Program-made: the position numbers and the translations under genes
Part shown: piece after piece, positions 33,174 to 42,580 of the stretch
Numbering within the stretch: the first letter of the stretch is position 1
Layout of the letters: the number at the start of each line of letters is the position of its first letter
NCBI GenBank assembly: GCA_000824825.2
Contig: LM655207.1
Location: 65,330-129,329 of the forward strand
Direction of reading: 5' to 3'
DNA: 64,000 nucleotides
Source: Mesorhizobium sp. ORS 3324
GTDB lineage: Bacteria > Pseudomonadota > Alphaproteobacteria > Rhizobiales > Rhizobiaceae
The notes under the pieces: model-generated
What the model was told of the DNA's origin: nothing
The model's input: only the letters and a program-made list of their open reading frames with translations
Databases searched by the model: none

Positions 33174-33557
33174 TCAAATTCGATCCTCGTAGAACTCAAT
33201 GGGGAGACCGTCTGGGTCTGCCACGAAAGTAAACGAACGTCCCGTGTGAGGGTCTATGCGGATAGGCTCAACTTCGACGCCTCGTGCCCGAAGCAGCCGG
33301 GCTGTCGCCTCCACTGAGTCCACCGAGAATGCTACGTGTCGCAGTCCGCATGCCTCAGGCCTGGTCGGCCGGCTGGGTGGCATGGGAAAACTGAACAATT
33401 CGATCTGGACAGGACCATGCCGCAAGTCGCACTTCCAAGATTGCTTTTCGGCGCGCCAATTTTCGTCGACGATGACGAAATCGAGTTTATTGTAGAACTG
33501 CTTCGACAGCTCGTAGTCACTGCAGATGATCGCAATATGATGGATTCCTAGAAGCAA
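33174..33557 (-). CDS. VOC-family (glyoxalase I-like) metalloprotein
   Basis: The 127-residue protein is the YaeR/GloA2-type single-domain vicinal-oxygen-chelate protein. MLLGIHHIAIICSDYELSKQ gives the first metal His, VQIELFSFP the Glu, GLRHVAFSVDSVEATARLLR the second His, and FTFVADPDGLPIEFYED the last Glu. All four metal ligands of two beta-alpha-beta-beta-beta modules are present. Members convert methylglyoxal adducts or related substrates, but this subgroup's substrate is not firmly known. It is a single gene, convergent with pcm. Confidence 0.85.
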   Translation of the reverse strand: MLLGIHHIAIICSDYELSKQFYNKLDFVIVDENWRAEKQSWKCDLRHGPVQIELFSFPMPPSRPTRPEACGLRHVAFSVDSVEATARLLRARGVEVEPIRIDPHTGRSFTFVADPDGLPIEFYEDRI

Positions 33558-33785
33558 CGAACTAACCCCAGATGAGCATCGACAAGCCTGACGCCGCAGT
33601 TAATAGCGAAGCGATTGAAAATCGGATGCTTGGTGATCGTCCGATCTCGCTGGTTGCGCAGGGGGAAGCTTGCGGCTCGGCGAGACCATCGGTGATTGAA
33701 CCTTTTAGGAGCGCGACCGGCCGTGAGGATCCGACCGCGCTCCTGGCCGGACTGCATCCGGCAGGCAAGTCAGCTGTAGATCACA

Positions 33786-34169
33786 CTAGTCAAGCACTGC
33801 ACGGACCGACAGCGCCGCTCTCGATGCCTGCATGACGTCGCCGACATGGCAGTAGCAGACGATCTCATGCAACTGATAGTCGGTCAGCTCAAAAAAGCGC
33901 TTTGCTTCACCGTAGGTGTCGTTTTTCAAACCCTCATCGTGCAAAACCGGGTCTTCCAGGGCGACTGATATCGGCGAGCCGTCGCCGCGCATGACATTGC
34001 GTTCCCGCGGCGCACGATATTCGGTGCCGGTGAGCGCGGTCAGGAGCCGGCCGGGATCACGCTCGAGAAGCTCTGCCCAACGGACGAGGCGCTGGGTTCG
34101 GCTCATGACGGGTTTGGCGGTTTTGACCTCGGCAACAGCGTGCAGCTGGTCCAGTGTTTGGTGCCTCAT
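33786..34169 (-). CDS. Conserved hypothetical rhizobial protein
   Basis: The 127-residue soluble protein (MRHQTLDQLHAVAEVKTAKP) has a strong AGGAGGTTGCC ribosome site. It contains RTQRLVRWAELLERDPGRLL, a PRERNVMRGDGSPISVALED segment and a C-terminal DYQLHEIVCYCHVGDVMQAS with two Cys and a His. The tandem C-Y-C-H might bind a metal, but this is only an impression. I know no named family. It is monocistronic and lies in core-like DNA next to stress-related genes. Confidence 0.65.
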   Translation of the reverse strand: MRHQTLDQLHAVAEVKTAKPVMSRTQRLVRWAELLERDPGRLLTALTGTEYRAPRERNVMRGDGSPISVALEDPVLHDEGLKNDTYGEAKRFFELTDYQLHEIVCYCHVGDVMQASRAALSVRAVLD

Positions 34170-34379
34170 GGCAACCTCCTAGTGGCTAGGTTGGTTGGCC
34201 CCAAACTCCCTATTTAACCATGATACCGCTGAACCGCCTGAACGTCACCCGTCTTACTGCACCACTCCCGCAAGATTGATGAGAGCCGCCCGCGGGTCGA
34301 CCTGAAACGGAGTGGATAAGACGCCGCCCGGGAGCGAGCGGAACAGACCGGCCCAGCCGCAAAATACGGCGCGACGAGA

Positions 34380-34526
34380 TCAATTCTGTTGGATCGAAAT
34401 GCCCTTGTCGTCGATCTTGAGCTCGACGCCCTTCGGCCTGGTCTGCTCGCGATAGATGTAGGCGCCAAGCGCGATGATCACGACGACCAGCGCACCGATG
34501 ATGAGATAGAGCATGTTCGGTCTCAT
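34380..34526 (-). CDS. 48-residue single-span membrane protein
   Basis: The short frame encodes MRPNMLYLIIGALVVVIIAL, then GAYIYREQTRPKGVELKIDD and KGISIQQN. It has an N-terminal membrane helix followed by a charged tail, with GGAGGGGGCGCG directly before the ATG. This pattern (small membrane anchor plus an ExKIDDKGISI tail) recurs in rhizobial genomes as a small hypothetical protein next to GlsB-type genes. It lies 24 bases downstream of the GlsB gene on the same strand, and the two are probably co-transcribed. Confidence 0.75.
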   Translation of the reverse strand: MRPNMLYLIIGALVVVIIALGAYIYREQTRPKGVELKIDDKGISIQQN

Positions 34527-34550
34527 CGCGCCCCCTCCGTTGATCGAGCC

Positions 34551-34805
34551 TCACGCCCGCTTCAAGACCCGGACCACCAGCAGCAGAATGATGGCGCCGA
34601 TCGTGGCATGGATGATGGACGCCAGGATGCCTCCGCCGATGGCGAAGCCCAACCTCGGGAAGAGCCAGCCGGCGATGAAGGCGCCGATGATGCCGACGAC
34701 GATGTTGCCGATCAGGCCGAAGCCGAAACCCGACACGATCAGGCCGGCAAGCCAGCCGGCGATGGCGCCGATGATGATGAAGACGAGAAGACTTTCGATA
34801 CCCAT
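34551..34805 (-). CDS. GlsB/YeaQ/YmgE family stress-response membrane protein
   Basis: The 84-residue protein has the family's three short Gly-rich helices: ESLLVFIIIGAIAGWLAGLI, GLIGNIVVGIIGAFIAGWLF and IGGGILASIIHATIGAIILL. These are the hallmark of the former transglycosylase-associated family, now regarded as general-stress membrane proteins. A GGAGGGAACCTGC ribosome site precedes the ATG. No catalytic function is known. Confidence 0.88.
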   Translation of the reverse strand: MGIESLLVFIIIGAIAGWLAGLIVSGFGFGLIGNIVVGIIGAFIAGWLFPRLGFAIGGGILASIIHATIGAIILLLVVRVLKRA

Positions 34806-34997
34806 GCAGGTTCCCTCCGGGCAAGCGACGGAGCAAGGCTCCGAATCGCCTTCGAGATCAACGGCTTCAAGCTATGCGAAAGTCATTGCCGGCGCCAGCG
34901 ACGGCGTTACCGACGCATGTCGCGGTTTTGCGAAAACGCCATGCGTAAACAAAAGCTAAAAGCGCGTCGCCGCAATCCGGTTCATCGCGACGCGCCT

Positions 34998-35198
34998 CTA
35001 GTCGTCGTCATCGCCCGATCCCGGCCGCCAGCTTGTCGGGTCGACCTTTTTCTGCGTGTTGCTGTCGGTGTAGACCCACCAGCCGCCGTCGCGATATTGG
35101 CCGACGGATTCGTTGATCACGCCGTCGCTGTCCGTCCACATGACGGTGACTTTCGAGCCGTCCTTCGGCGCCGTCCCGATCGGTTTGCGTTCTGCCAT
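34998..35198 (-). CDS. Small hypothetical protein with acidic tail
   Basis: The 66-residue product (MAERKPIGTAPKDGSKVTVM) reads as a compact beta-strand protein: SKVTVMWTDSDGVINESVGQ, YRDGGWWVYTDSNTQKKVDP and TSWRPGSGDDDD. It has a GGGAGGGAGTG ribosome site. The WW/W-rich turn with PTSWRP is found in many small uncharacterised alphaproteobacterial proteins, sometimes in phage-derived DNA. No function can be assigned. Confidence 0.65.
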   Translation of the reverse strand: MAERKPIGTAPKDGSKVTVMWTDSDGVINESVGQYRDGGWWVYTDSNTQKKVDPTSWRPGSGDDDD

Positions 35199-35266
35199 TT
35201 CACTCCCTCCCCATCCAGTTCCAACAAAGGACCGGGCAGGAACGTCGCTCGACGCGCCGGGTTCCG

Positions 35267-35887
<621 letters not shown>

Positions 35888-36023
35888 TCTCTTCTCCGGA
35901 TCGCGGCCTGCAGCGCCGCGCATCCTTTGGGATGCGCAAACGACGCCGCAGCACTTTGCGCTAGATAAATCGTCCTCGCCGCGATCCGGGGAAAAATCAA
36001 CAGAAACTTGAATTTCACGCGTA

Positions 36024-37409
36024 TCAGCGCGTCAGCGCATCGAGAATGCGCGCCCAGGAGCGCTGCCCTTTGTGGAAGGAGGTGAGCTCGTATTTTTCGT
36101 TGGGCGAATGGATGCGGTCGTCATCGAGGCCGAAGCCGACCAGCAGCGATTCCATGCCGAGATAGGTCTGGAAGTCGCCGACCACGGGAATAGAGCCGCC
36201 GCCGCCGATGGTCAGCGCCTGCTTCTGCCATTCGTCGGACAGCGCATCCTTGGCCTTGGCGAGGAAAGGCGAGTCGTAGGAGAGCTGAATCGCCGGCGAG
36301 CCGCCATGCGGATGGAATTCGACCGAGCAGTCGCCAGGAATCCGTTCGCGCACGAAAGCCTGGAAGGCGGCGCGGATCTTCTGCGGATCCTGCTTGTGCA
36401 CGAGGCGGAACGACACTTTCGCCGACGCTTCCGCGGCAATCACCGTCTTGAAACCCTTGCCGGTATAGCCGCCGATGATGCCGTTGAATTCGGCCGTCGG
36501 CCGCGCCCAAGTGAGCTCGAGCACGGAGCGGCCCGCTTCGCCGGCGGGGATCGAAAGCCCGACCGGCCCGAGGAAGGTCTCGGCGGTCTCGCCGAGCCCC
36601 TCCCAGGATTTCAGCACCTGCGACGGTGTCTCCTCGACGCCGTCATAAAAGCCCGGAATGGTGACGCGGCCGTCCTTGTCATGGACGTCGGCAAGAATCT
36701 TGCTGAGAATCCGGATCGGATTGGCGGCCGGACCGCCATAAAGCCCGGAATGCAGGTCGCGGCTGGCCGCCTTGACGGTGACTTCCTCGCCGACCATGCC
36801 GCGCAGCGACACACAGATCGAAGGCGTCTCGCGATCCCACATGCTGGTGTCGCAGACCAGCGCGAAATCCGCTTTCAGCTCGGCGGCGTTCGCCTCGAGG
36901 AACGGCTTCAGCGACGGCGAACCGGACTCCTCCTCGCCCTCGAACAGGATGGTGACGCGGCAGGGCAGATTGCCGTGCACCTGCTTCCAGGCGCGGCAGG
37001 CCTCGACGAAGGTCATCAGTTGCCCCTTGTCGTCGGCCGAGCCGCGCCCGCTGATCACCTTTCGGCCAGGCTCGATCTCCTTGATCGAAGGCGCGAACGG
37101 ATCGCTCTCCCAAAGCTCGATCGGATCGACCGGTTGCACGTCGTAATGACCGTAGAACAGCACATGCGGCGCGCCGGCCGGGCCTTCGTGATGCGCCACC
37201 ACCATCGGGTGACCGGGCGTGTCGCGCACGCTGGCGTCGAAGCCGATCAGCCTGAGCTCGGCGACCAGCCAGTCGGCGGCCTTGCGGCAGTCGGCGGCAA
37301 AGGCCGGATCGGTCGAGATCGACCTGATGCCGAGCAGGCCGAAAAGCCGCTCCAGGCTCTGGTCGAGATTCTGGTCGAGGCGGTCGAGGACAGGGGAGAT
37401 TCTGGACAT
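36024..37409 (-). CDS. M20-family dipeptidase/carboxypeptidase
   Basis: The 461-residue protein starts at MSRISPVLDRLDQNLDQSLE. Metal-site residues of the M20 family are visible: LFYGHYDVQPVDP (His and Asp), SGRGSADDKGQL (bridging Asp), EGEEESGSPSLKPFL (catalytic Glu and metal Glu), FALVCDTSMW (Asp), and a late His in DRIHSPNEKYELTSF. The dimerisation/lid domain lies between. It probably hydrolyses dipeptides in the cytoplasm. It is divergent from polA, with a probable small RNA in between. Confidence 0.9.
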   Translation of the reverse strand: MSRISPVLDRLDQNLDQSLERLFGLLGIRSISTDPAFAADCRKAADWLVAELRLIGFDASVRDTPGHPMVVAHHEGPAGAPHVLFYGHYDVQPVDPIELWESDPFAPSIKEIEPGRKVISGRGSADDKGQLMTFVEACRAWKQVHGNLPCRVTILFEGEEESGSPSLKPFLEANAAELKADFALVCDTSMWDRETPSICVSLRGMVGEEVTVKAASRDLHSGLYGGPAANPIRILSKILADVHDKDGRVTIPGFYDGVEETPSQVLKSWEGLGETAETFLGPVGLSIPAGEAGRSVLELTWARPTAEFNGIIGGYTGKGFKTVIAAEASAKVSFRLVHKQDPQKIRAAFQAFVRERIPGDCSVEFHPHGGSPAIQLSYDSPFLAKAKDALSDEWQKQALTIGGGGSIPVVGDFQTYLGMESLLVGFGLDDDRIHSPNEKYELTSFHKGQRSWARILDALTR

Positions 37410-37497
37410 GCTGTGGCCTTTCGATTTTGGGGCAGACCCTAAAGGGCAAGACCGAAAACGGAAAGCCGCGATCGTTGGACCAAGCCGATCGAAAGGC

Positions 37498-37647
37498 AAA
37501 AAAGAACCGCCGTGGTGGAGGGGGAACCACGGCGGTCTTTACTGAAACGTTGCGGCAGCCCGGAGAGGGGGGGATAGGCTGCCGCAGTTTGTCCGGGATA
37601 GGCGGGGGACGGGCCTTACACCGGACTTCGGCTAAAAACTGCCGATG
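37498..37647 (-). ncRNA. Probable small RNA with two anti-Shine-Dalgarno stem-loops
   Basis: The minus strand of the dipeptidase/polA intergenic region folds into two strong hairpins. The first has TGCGGCAGCC-type arms (37551-37586) with a loop containing TATCCCCCCCTCTCCG. The second has CCGCCGTGGT arms (37507-37535) with a TCCCCCTCC loop and is followed by TTCTTTTTT (37498-37506), a good Rho-independent terminator. CTTGAA (37677-37682) and, 17 bases on, CCAAAT (37654-37659) could be a promoter resembling RpoH sites. Both loops complement Shine-Dalgarno sequences, as in known alphaproteobacterial stress sRNAs with CCUCC-type loops. Transcription is inferred, not shown. Confidence 0.6.
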
Positions 37648-37823
37648 ACAGCTATTTGGGTCCGTGAACATGGCGATTCAAGGGCACGAAGATTACACTT
37701 TTGTAACATGACCGTGAGCGGCCCACCCTGTCGGACAGGATCTGTCAGGGGCGTTGCCGGAACCCGTGGGCTGCGCAGCCTTTGGCATGGACCGCGAAGC
37801 TCGGCCGCGCTATCCCTGCCGGC

Positions 37824-40778
37824 ATGAAAAAAGGCGATCATCTCTTCCTTGTCGACGGCTCCGGCTACATTTTCCGCGCCTATCATGCGCTGCCGCCGCT
37901 CAACCGCAAATCCGACGGCCTGCCGACCAGCGCCGTGCTTGGCTTCTGCAACATGGTGTGGAAGCTGATGCAGGACGCCCGCAACACCAGCGTGGGCATT
38001 GCGCCGACGCATTTCGCCGTCATCTTCGACTATTCGTCGAAAACCTTCCGCAGCGATCTCTATCCCGAATACAAGGCCAACCGTTCGGCGCCGCCGGAGG
38101 ACCTCATCCCGCAATTCGGCCTGATCCGCCAGGCCACCGTGGCATTCAACCTGCCCTGCGTCGAGATGGAAGGCTTCGAGGCCGACGATATCATCGCCAC
38201 CTATTGCCGGCTGGCTTGCGAGGCCGGCGGCGACACCACCATCGTCTCTTCCGACAAGGATCTGATGCAGCTCGTCGGCCCGACGGTCCGCATGTACGAT
38301 CCGATGAAGGATCGCCGGATCAGCATCCCCGAAGTGATCGAGAAATGGGGCGTACCGCCGGAAAAGATGATCGATCTGCAGGCGCTGACCGGCGACTCCA
38401 TCGACAATGTTCCCGGCGTGCCCGGCATCGGACCGAAGACTGCGGCACAGCTTCTGGAGCAGTTCGGCGACCTCGACGGGCTGCTCGCACGCGCCTCCGA
38501 GATCAAGCAGGACAAGCGGCGCGAAACCATCATCGCCAATGCCGACAAGGCGCGTATCTCGCGCGAGCTGGTGACCTTGAAGAACGACGTGCCGCTGAAG
38601 GAAGGGCTGGACGATCTCATCCTCCATGCGGCGGACGGACCGAAGCTGATCGGCTTCCTGAAGACGATGGAATTCACCACGCTGACCCGGCGCGTCGCGG
38701 AAGCGACGGGGACCGATATCAGCGACGTCCAGGCAGCGCCCGTGACCATCGAGCGCGCCGATACCGCGCACGGCCCCGATGTCGGCGCCGGCGCGCCGCC
38801 GGCCGCAGCCGCTGCAGGTGATGCCGCAAAGCCGGCGGCGCCCGTCAGGGCCGAAGACACTCCGCCCCAGGGCGACACCCCTTCCCTGCTCTCGGCCTTG
38901 CGGCTCGAAAAGGCGGCGGCCCGCAAGATCGATCCCGCGGCCTACACAGCCATTCGCGATGCCGCCGCGCTGAAGGCCTGGATCGCCGAGGTGAACGAAG
39001 CCGGCATCCTCGCTCTCGAGGCCGAGACCACATCGTCCGATCCGATGCAGGCCGAGCTGATCGGCCTCTCCATGGCGGTCGCGCCGGGCCGCGCCGTCTA
39101 TCTGCCGCTCGCCCACAGAAACGGCAACGGCGACCTGCTTGGCGGCGGCCTGCTGGCGGACCAGGTTCCAGTCCGCGAGGCGCTGGCGCTGCTCAAGCCG
39201 CTGCTGGAGGACAGGGCGGTTCTCAAGATCGTGCAGGACATGAAATACGACATCGTCGTGATGAGCCGGCACGGCATCGAGGTCGGCCCGTTCGACGATA
39301 CCATGCTGATCTCCTATGTGCTCGATGCCGGCACCTCCGGCGGCCACGACCTCGCCTCGCTGTCGGAGAAGTGGCTCGGCCATGCGCCGGCCTCGAAGAA
39401 GGAGCTTGCCGGCTCGGGCAAGAGCGCCGTCGGCTTCGACCAAGTCGATATCGAGCGGGCGACCGCGTATGCCGGCGAGCAGGCCGATCTGGCGTTGCGG
39501 CTCTGGCAGTTGCTGAAGCCGCGGCTCGCCGCCAAGGGCCTCGTCTCCGTCTATGAGCGGCTGGAGCGGCCGCTGGTGCCCGTGCTCGCCCGCATGGAGC
39601 AGCGCGGCATCTCCGTCGACCGCCAGATCCTGTCCAGGCTGTCGGGCGAGCTGGCGCAGGGTGCGGCCCGCGTCGAAGAGGAGATTTACGGGATCGTCGG
39701 CGAGCGCATCAACATCGGCTCGCCGAAGCAGCTCGGCGACATCCTGTTCGGCAGGATGGGCCTGCCCGGCGGCGCGAAGACCAAGACCGGCCAGTGGTCG
39801 ACCACGGCGCAACTCTTGGAAGACCTAGCCGCCGAAGGCCACGAGCTGCCACGCAAGATCGTCGACTGGCGCCAGCTCACCAAGCTGAAATCGACCTATA
39901 CCGACGCGCTGCCGGGCTTCATCAATCCCGGCACCAATCGCGTTCACACTTCCTATGCGCTGGCCGCGACGACGACGGGACGTCTGTCGTCCTCCGACCC
40001 CAATCTGCAGAACATCCCGGTGCGCACCGCGGAAGGCCGCAAGATCAGGACCGCCTTCATCGCCGAGAAGGGCCACAAGCTGGTCTCGGCCGACTACAGC
40101 CAGATCGAATTGCGCGTGCTTGCCCATGTCGCCGAGATCCCGCAGCTCAAGCAGGCCTTCGCCGACGGCGCCGACATCCATGCGATCACCGCGTCGGAAA
40201 TGTTCAACGTACCGGTCGCAGGCATGCCGTCGGAAGTGCGCCGGCGCGCAAAGGCGATCAACTTCGGCATCATCTACGGCATCTCGGCCTTCGGCCTCGC
40301 CAACCAGCTGTCGATCCCGCGCGAGGAGGCAAGCGCCTACATCAAGCGCTATTTCGAGCGCTTCCCGGGCATCCGCGACTATATCGAGGAAACCAAGGCC
40401 TACGCGCGCGAGAACGGGTTCGTCGAGACGATTTTCGGCCGCCGCATCCACTATCCGGAGATAAGGTCCTCCAACCCGTCGATCCGCGCCTTCAACGAGC
40501 GCGCCTCGATCAATGCCAGGCTCCAGGGCACCGCGGCCGATATCATTCGCCGCGCCATGGTGCACATGGAAGAAGCGCTGGAGAAGGCGAAGCTGTCGGC
40601 CCGCATGCTGCTGCAAGTGCATGACGAGCTGATCTTCGAGACGGTGGAAGCGGAGGTCGAAGCGACGATTCCCGTCGTGCGCCGCGTGATGGAGAACGCG
40701 CCGATGCCGGCCGTCTCGATGTCGGTGCCGCTGCATGTCGACGCGCGGGCTGCGGATAACTGGGACGAGGCGCATTGA
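37824..40778 (+). CDS. polA: DNA polymerase I
   Basis: The 984-residue protein starts at MKKGDHLFLVDGSGYIFRAY. Its 5' nuclease domain (~1-300) includes EADDIIATY, SSDKDLMQLV and GDSIDNVPGVPGIGPKTA. A linker of ~60 Ala/Pro-rich residues follows, then the 3'-5' exonuclease fold (~380-560), and then the polymerase domain with LVSADYSQIELRVLAH (motif A), RRRAKAINFGIIYGISAFGL (motif B) and LLQVHDELIFE (motif C). In the exonuclease domain the first catalytic DxE reads E399-A-E401, an Asp-to-Glu change. The other acidic residues (MKYDIV, EQADLALR) are kept. It functions in repair and Okazaki-fragment processing. Confidence 0.97.
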   Translation: MKKGDHLFLVDGSGYIFRAYHALPPLNRKSDGLPTSAVLGFCNMVWKLMQDARNTSVGIAPTHFAVIFDYSSKTFRSDLYPEYKANRSAPPEDLIPQFGLIRQATVAFNLPCVEMEGFEADDIIATYCRLACEAGGDTTIVSSDKDLMQLVGPTVRMYDPMKDRRISIPEVIEKWGVPPEKMIDLQALTGDSIDNVPGVPGIGPKTAAQLLEQFGDLDGLLARASEIKQDKRRETIIANADKARISRELVTLKNDVPLKEGLDDLILHAADGPKLIGFLKTMEFTTLTRRVAEATGTDISDVQAAPVTIERADTAHGPDVGAGAPPAAAAAGDAAKPAAPVRAEDTPPQGDTPSLLSALRLEKAAARKIDPAAYTAIRDAAALKAWIAEVNEAGILALEAETTSSDPMQAELIGLSMAVAPGRAVYLPLAHRNGNGDLLGGGLLADQVPVREALALLKPLLEDRAVLKIVQDMKYDIVVMSRHGIEVGPFDDTMLISYVLDAGTSGGHDLASLSEKWLGHAPASKKELAGSGKSAVGFDQVDIERATAYAGEQADLALRLWQLLKPRLAAKGLVSVYERLERPLVPVLARMEQRGISVDRQILSRLSGELAQGAARVEEEIYGIVGERINIGSPKQLGDILFGRMGLPGGAKTKTGQWSTTAQLLEDLAAEGHELPRKIVDWRQLTKLKSTYTDALPGFINPGTNRVHTSYALAATTTGRLSSSDPNLQNIPVRTAEGRKIRTAFIAEKGHKLVSADYSQIELRVLAHVAEIPQLKQAFADGADIHAITASEMFNVPVAGMPSEVRRRAKAINFGIIYGISAFGLANQLSIPREEASAYIKRYFERFPGIRDYIEETKAYARENGFVETIFGRRIHYPEIRSSNPSIRAFNERASINARLQGTAADIIRRAMVHMEEALEKAKLSARMLLQVHDELIFETVEAEVEATIPVVRRVMENAPMPAVSMSVPLHVDARAADNWDEAH

Positions 40779-40860
40779 CTGCCCGACCGGTATACCCGCG
40801 ATCCTTCACAGAGGGGGTGCTGTCCCTCCAGCATTACAGGTTGGCTGGCGTAGCCCTAGA

Positions 40861-41265
40861 CTAGGCAGCCTCAGCCCGGCACTTGGCGCACACGCCCCGA
40901 AACTCGATCACCGCCTTCTTCGCGGCAAATCCCGTCGAGCGCACCCATTCGTCCAGCCGGTGGTCGACATCGTGGTCGGACATCTCGGTCACCTGGCCGC
41001 AGCTGTCGCAGATGGCGAAGGCGGTCATCGAATGGCTGTGGTCGTGCGGCTCTGCGCAGGCGACGAAGGAGTTGAGGCTTTCCAGCCGGTGCACGAAGCC
41101 GGACTTCACCAGCGTGTCGAGCGCGCGGTAGACCTGCAGCGGCGCCCGGAAGCCGCGCTCGCGCAGCTGGTCGAGCAGCATATAGGCGCTGAGCGGCCCG
41201 CTGGCGGCCTCGAGCTTCTCGAGCACGCACAGCTGGTTCTTCGTCAGCGTATCCCTTGCCGTCAT
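40861..41265 (-). CDS. zur: Fur-family regulator, Zur-like
   Basis: The start at MTARDTLTKNQLCVLEKLEA gives 134 residues, a normal length. The N-terminal wing-helix is PLSAYMLLDQLRERGFRAPL, followed by QVYRALDTLVKSGFVHRLES, typical of Zur rather than Fur. Zinc ligands are HDHSHS, CDSCG and a C-terminal CAKC, so the structural CxxC...CxxC site is complete. It should repress zinc-uptake genes when zinc is sufficient; none lie in the window. No Zur box was found upstream. A Met at 41331 is a less likely longer start. Confidence 0.85.
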   Translation of the reverse strand: MTARDTLTKNQLCVLEKLEAASGPLSAYMLLDQLRERGFRAPLQVYRALDTLVKSGFVHRLESLNSFVACAEPHDHSHSMTAFAICDSCGQVTEMSDHDVDHRLDEWVRSTGFAAKKAVIEFRGVCAKCRAEAA

Positions 41266-41422
41266 CTGATCCGTCCGGTCGTCGTGTCGTCTCGCGCGCC
41301 GATTGTGCACATGAAACGCTCTCAGCTGCATGAGATAGCGACGAACGCGCATCTTTGCCACTGTTTCCGCAGCAGGTGTCGCCGAGCGACAAGCCGCGGC
41401 TCATGGCACGCCGGCGCGATCG

Positions 41423-42469
41423 CTATTTGCGCGGCGGACCCTTGCGCTCGGCGGAAGCCGCCCACAGGTTGATATCGGCCTCGCGCGCATAGGTGTCGAT
41501 CTCGGCGAGCTCGGCATCGCTGAAGTCGAGTACCTTGAGAGCGCCGACGCAATCCTCGACCTGTTCCGGCCGGCTGGCGCCGATCAGCGCCGTTGTCACC
41601 CTCCCCTTGCGCAGCACCCAGGCCAGCGCCATCTGCGCCAGCGTCTGGCCGCGCCTGGCGGCGATGGCGTTGAGCGCCTTGATATTGGCAATCGACTGCT
41701 CGTTGATGAAGGCCGGCCTCAGCGACTTGCCCTGGCTGGCGCGGCTGCCTTCAGGAATGCCGCCGAGATACTTGTCGGTCAGCATGCCTTGCGCCAGCGG
41801 CGAGAACACGATCGAGCCGATGCCGAGACCGTCCAGCGTGTCGAGCAGCCCGTCCTCCTCGACCCAGCGGTTGAGCATGGAGTAGCTCGGCTGGTGGATG
41901 AGGCAGGGCGTGCCCAACTGCCTCAGAATGTCGGCCGCCTCGCGCGTGCGCTGCGAATTGTAGGAGGAGATGCCGGCATAGAGCGCCCTGCCCGAGCGCA
42001 CGGCGTGATCGAGCGCGCTCATCGTCTCTTCCAGCGGCGTCTCCGGATCGAAGCGGTGGGAATAGAAGATGTCGACATAGTCGAGCCCCATGCGCTTCAG
42101 GCTCTGGTCGAGGCTGGCCAGCATATACTTGCGGCTGCCCCACTCGCCGTAGGGGCCTTCCCACATCCCGTAGCCGGCCTTGGTCGAGATGATCAGCTCG
42201 TCGCGATAGCTCGCGAAATCAGTGCGCATGATCTCGCCGAAGGCGGTCTCGGCCGAGCCGGGCGGCGGGCCGTAATTGTTGGCGAGGTCGAAATGCGTGA
42301 CGCCGAGATCGAAGGCCTTGCGCACGATTGCCTGCTTGGTCCGGTGCGGCGTGTCGTTGCCGAAATTGTGCCACAGCCCGAGCGAGATGGCCGGCAGCTT
42401 CAGGCCGGACCGTCCGCAACGGTTGTAGATCATTTTCTCGTAGCGGTTCTCGGCGGCGACATAGGGCAT
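41423..42469 (-). CDS. Aldo/keto reductase, L-glyceraldehyde 3-phosphate reductase type (YghZ/MgrA)
   Basis: The start at MPYVAAENRYEKMIYNRCGR gives 348 residues. FDLANNYGPPPGSAETAFGE carries the AKR Asp and Tyr, ISTKAGYGMWEGPYGEWGSR the Lys, and DIFYSHRFDPETPLEETMSA the His (in place of the usual HxxD), as in the AKR14/YghZ group. The C-terminal GASRPEQVEDCVGALKVLDF gives the NADPH-binding residues. It reduces small aldehydes such as methylglyoxal or L-GAP. It is the most distal gene of the Gfo/Idh and ABC-transport set. Confidence 0.88.
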   Translation of the reverse strand: MPYVAAENRYEKMIYNRCGRSGLKLPAISLGLWHNFGNDTPHRTKQAIVRKAFDLGVTHFDLANNYGPPPGSAETAFGEIMRTDFASYRDELIISTKAGYGMWEGPYGEWGSRKYMLASLDQSLKRMGLDYVDIFYSHRFDPETPLEETMSALDHAVRSGRALYAGISSYNSQRTREAADILRQLGTPCLIHQPSYSMLNRWVEEDGLLDTLDGLGIGSIVFSPLAQGMLTDKYLGGIPEGSRASQGKSLRPAFINEQSIANIKALNAIAARRGQTLAQMALAWVLRKGRVTTALIGASRPEQVEDCVGALKVLDFSDAELAEIDTYAREADINLWAASAERKGPPRK

Positions 42470-42541
42470 GGGAATCCTCGGGGATCGGGCTGTGCGGCTG
42501 TCGCCGCGACGGTGAATTGAATCGATGCTTGCCCACACCCT

Positions 42542-42572
42542 TACCCTCTCCCGCCGAAACGGGGAGAGGGTA
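42542..42572. repeat. Intergenic palindrome, terminator-like
   Basis: TACCCTCTCC and GGAGAGGGTA form a 10-bp inverted repeat around a short GC-rich loop, directly downstream of the Gfo/Idh/MocA stop (minus strand) and upstream of the aldo-keto reductase gene. Such CCCTCTCC palindromes recur between genes in rhizobial genomes. It may also terminate or attenuate transcription into the aldo-keto reductase gene. Confidence 0.6.
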
Positions 42573-42580
42573 GTTGCCAC

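Noticed and set aside
33572..33835. An 87-codon plus-strand frame between the VOC gene and the hypothetical gene
   Set aside because: It has no ribosome site and no family pattern, and its end overlaps the 3' end of the better-supported minus-strand gene.
37632..39812. A 726-codon minus-strand open frame opposite polA
   Set aside because: PolA motifs on the plus strand are unmistakable. The antisense frame is a compositional shadow without any recognisable domain.
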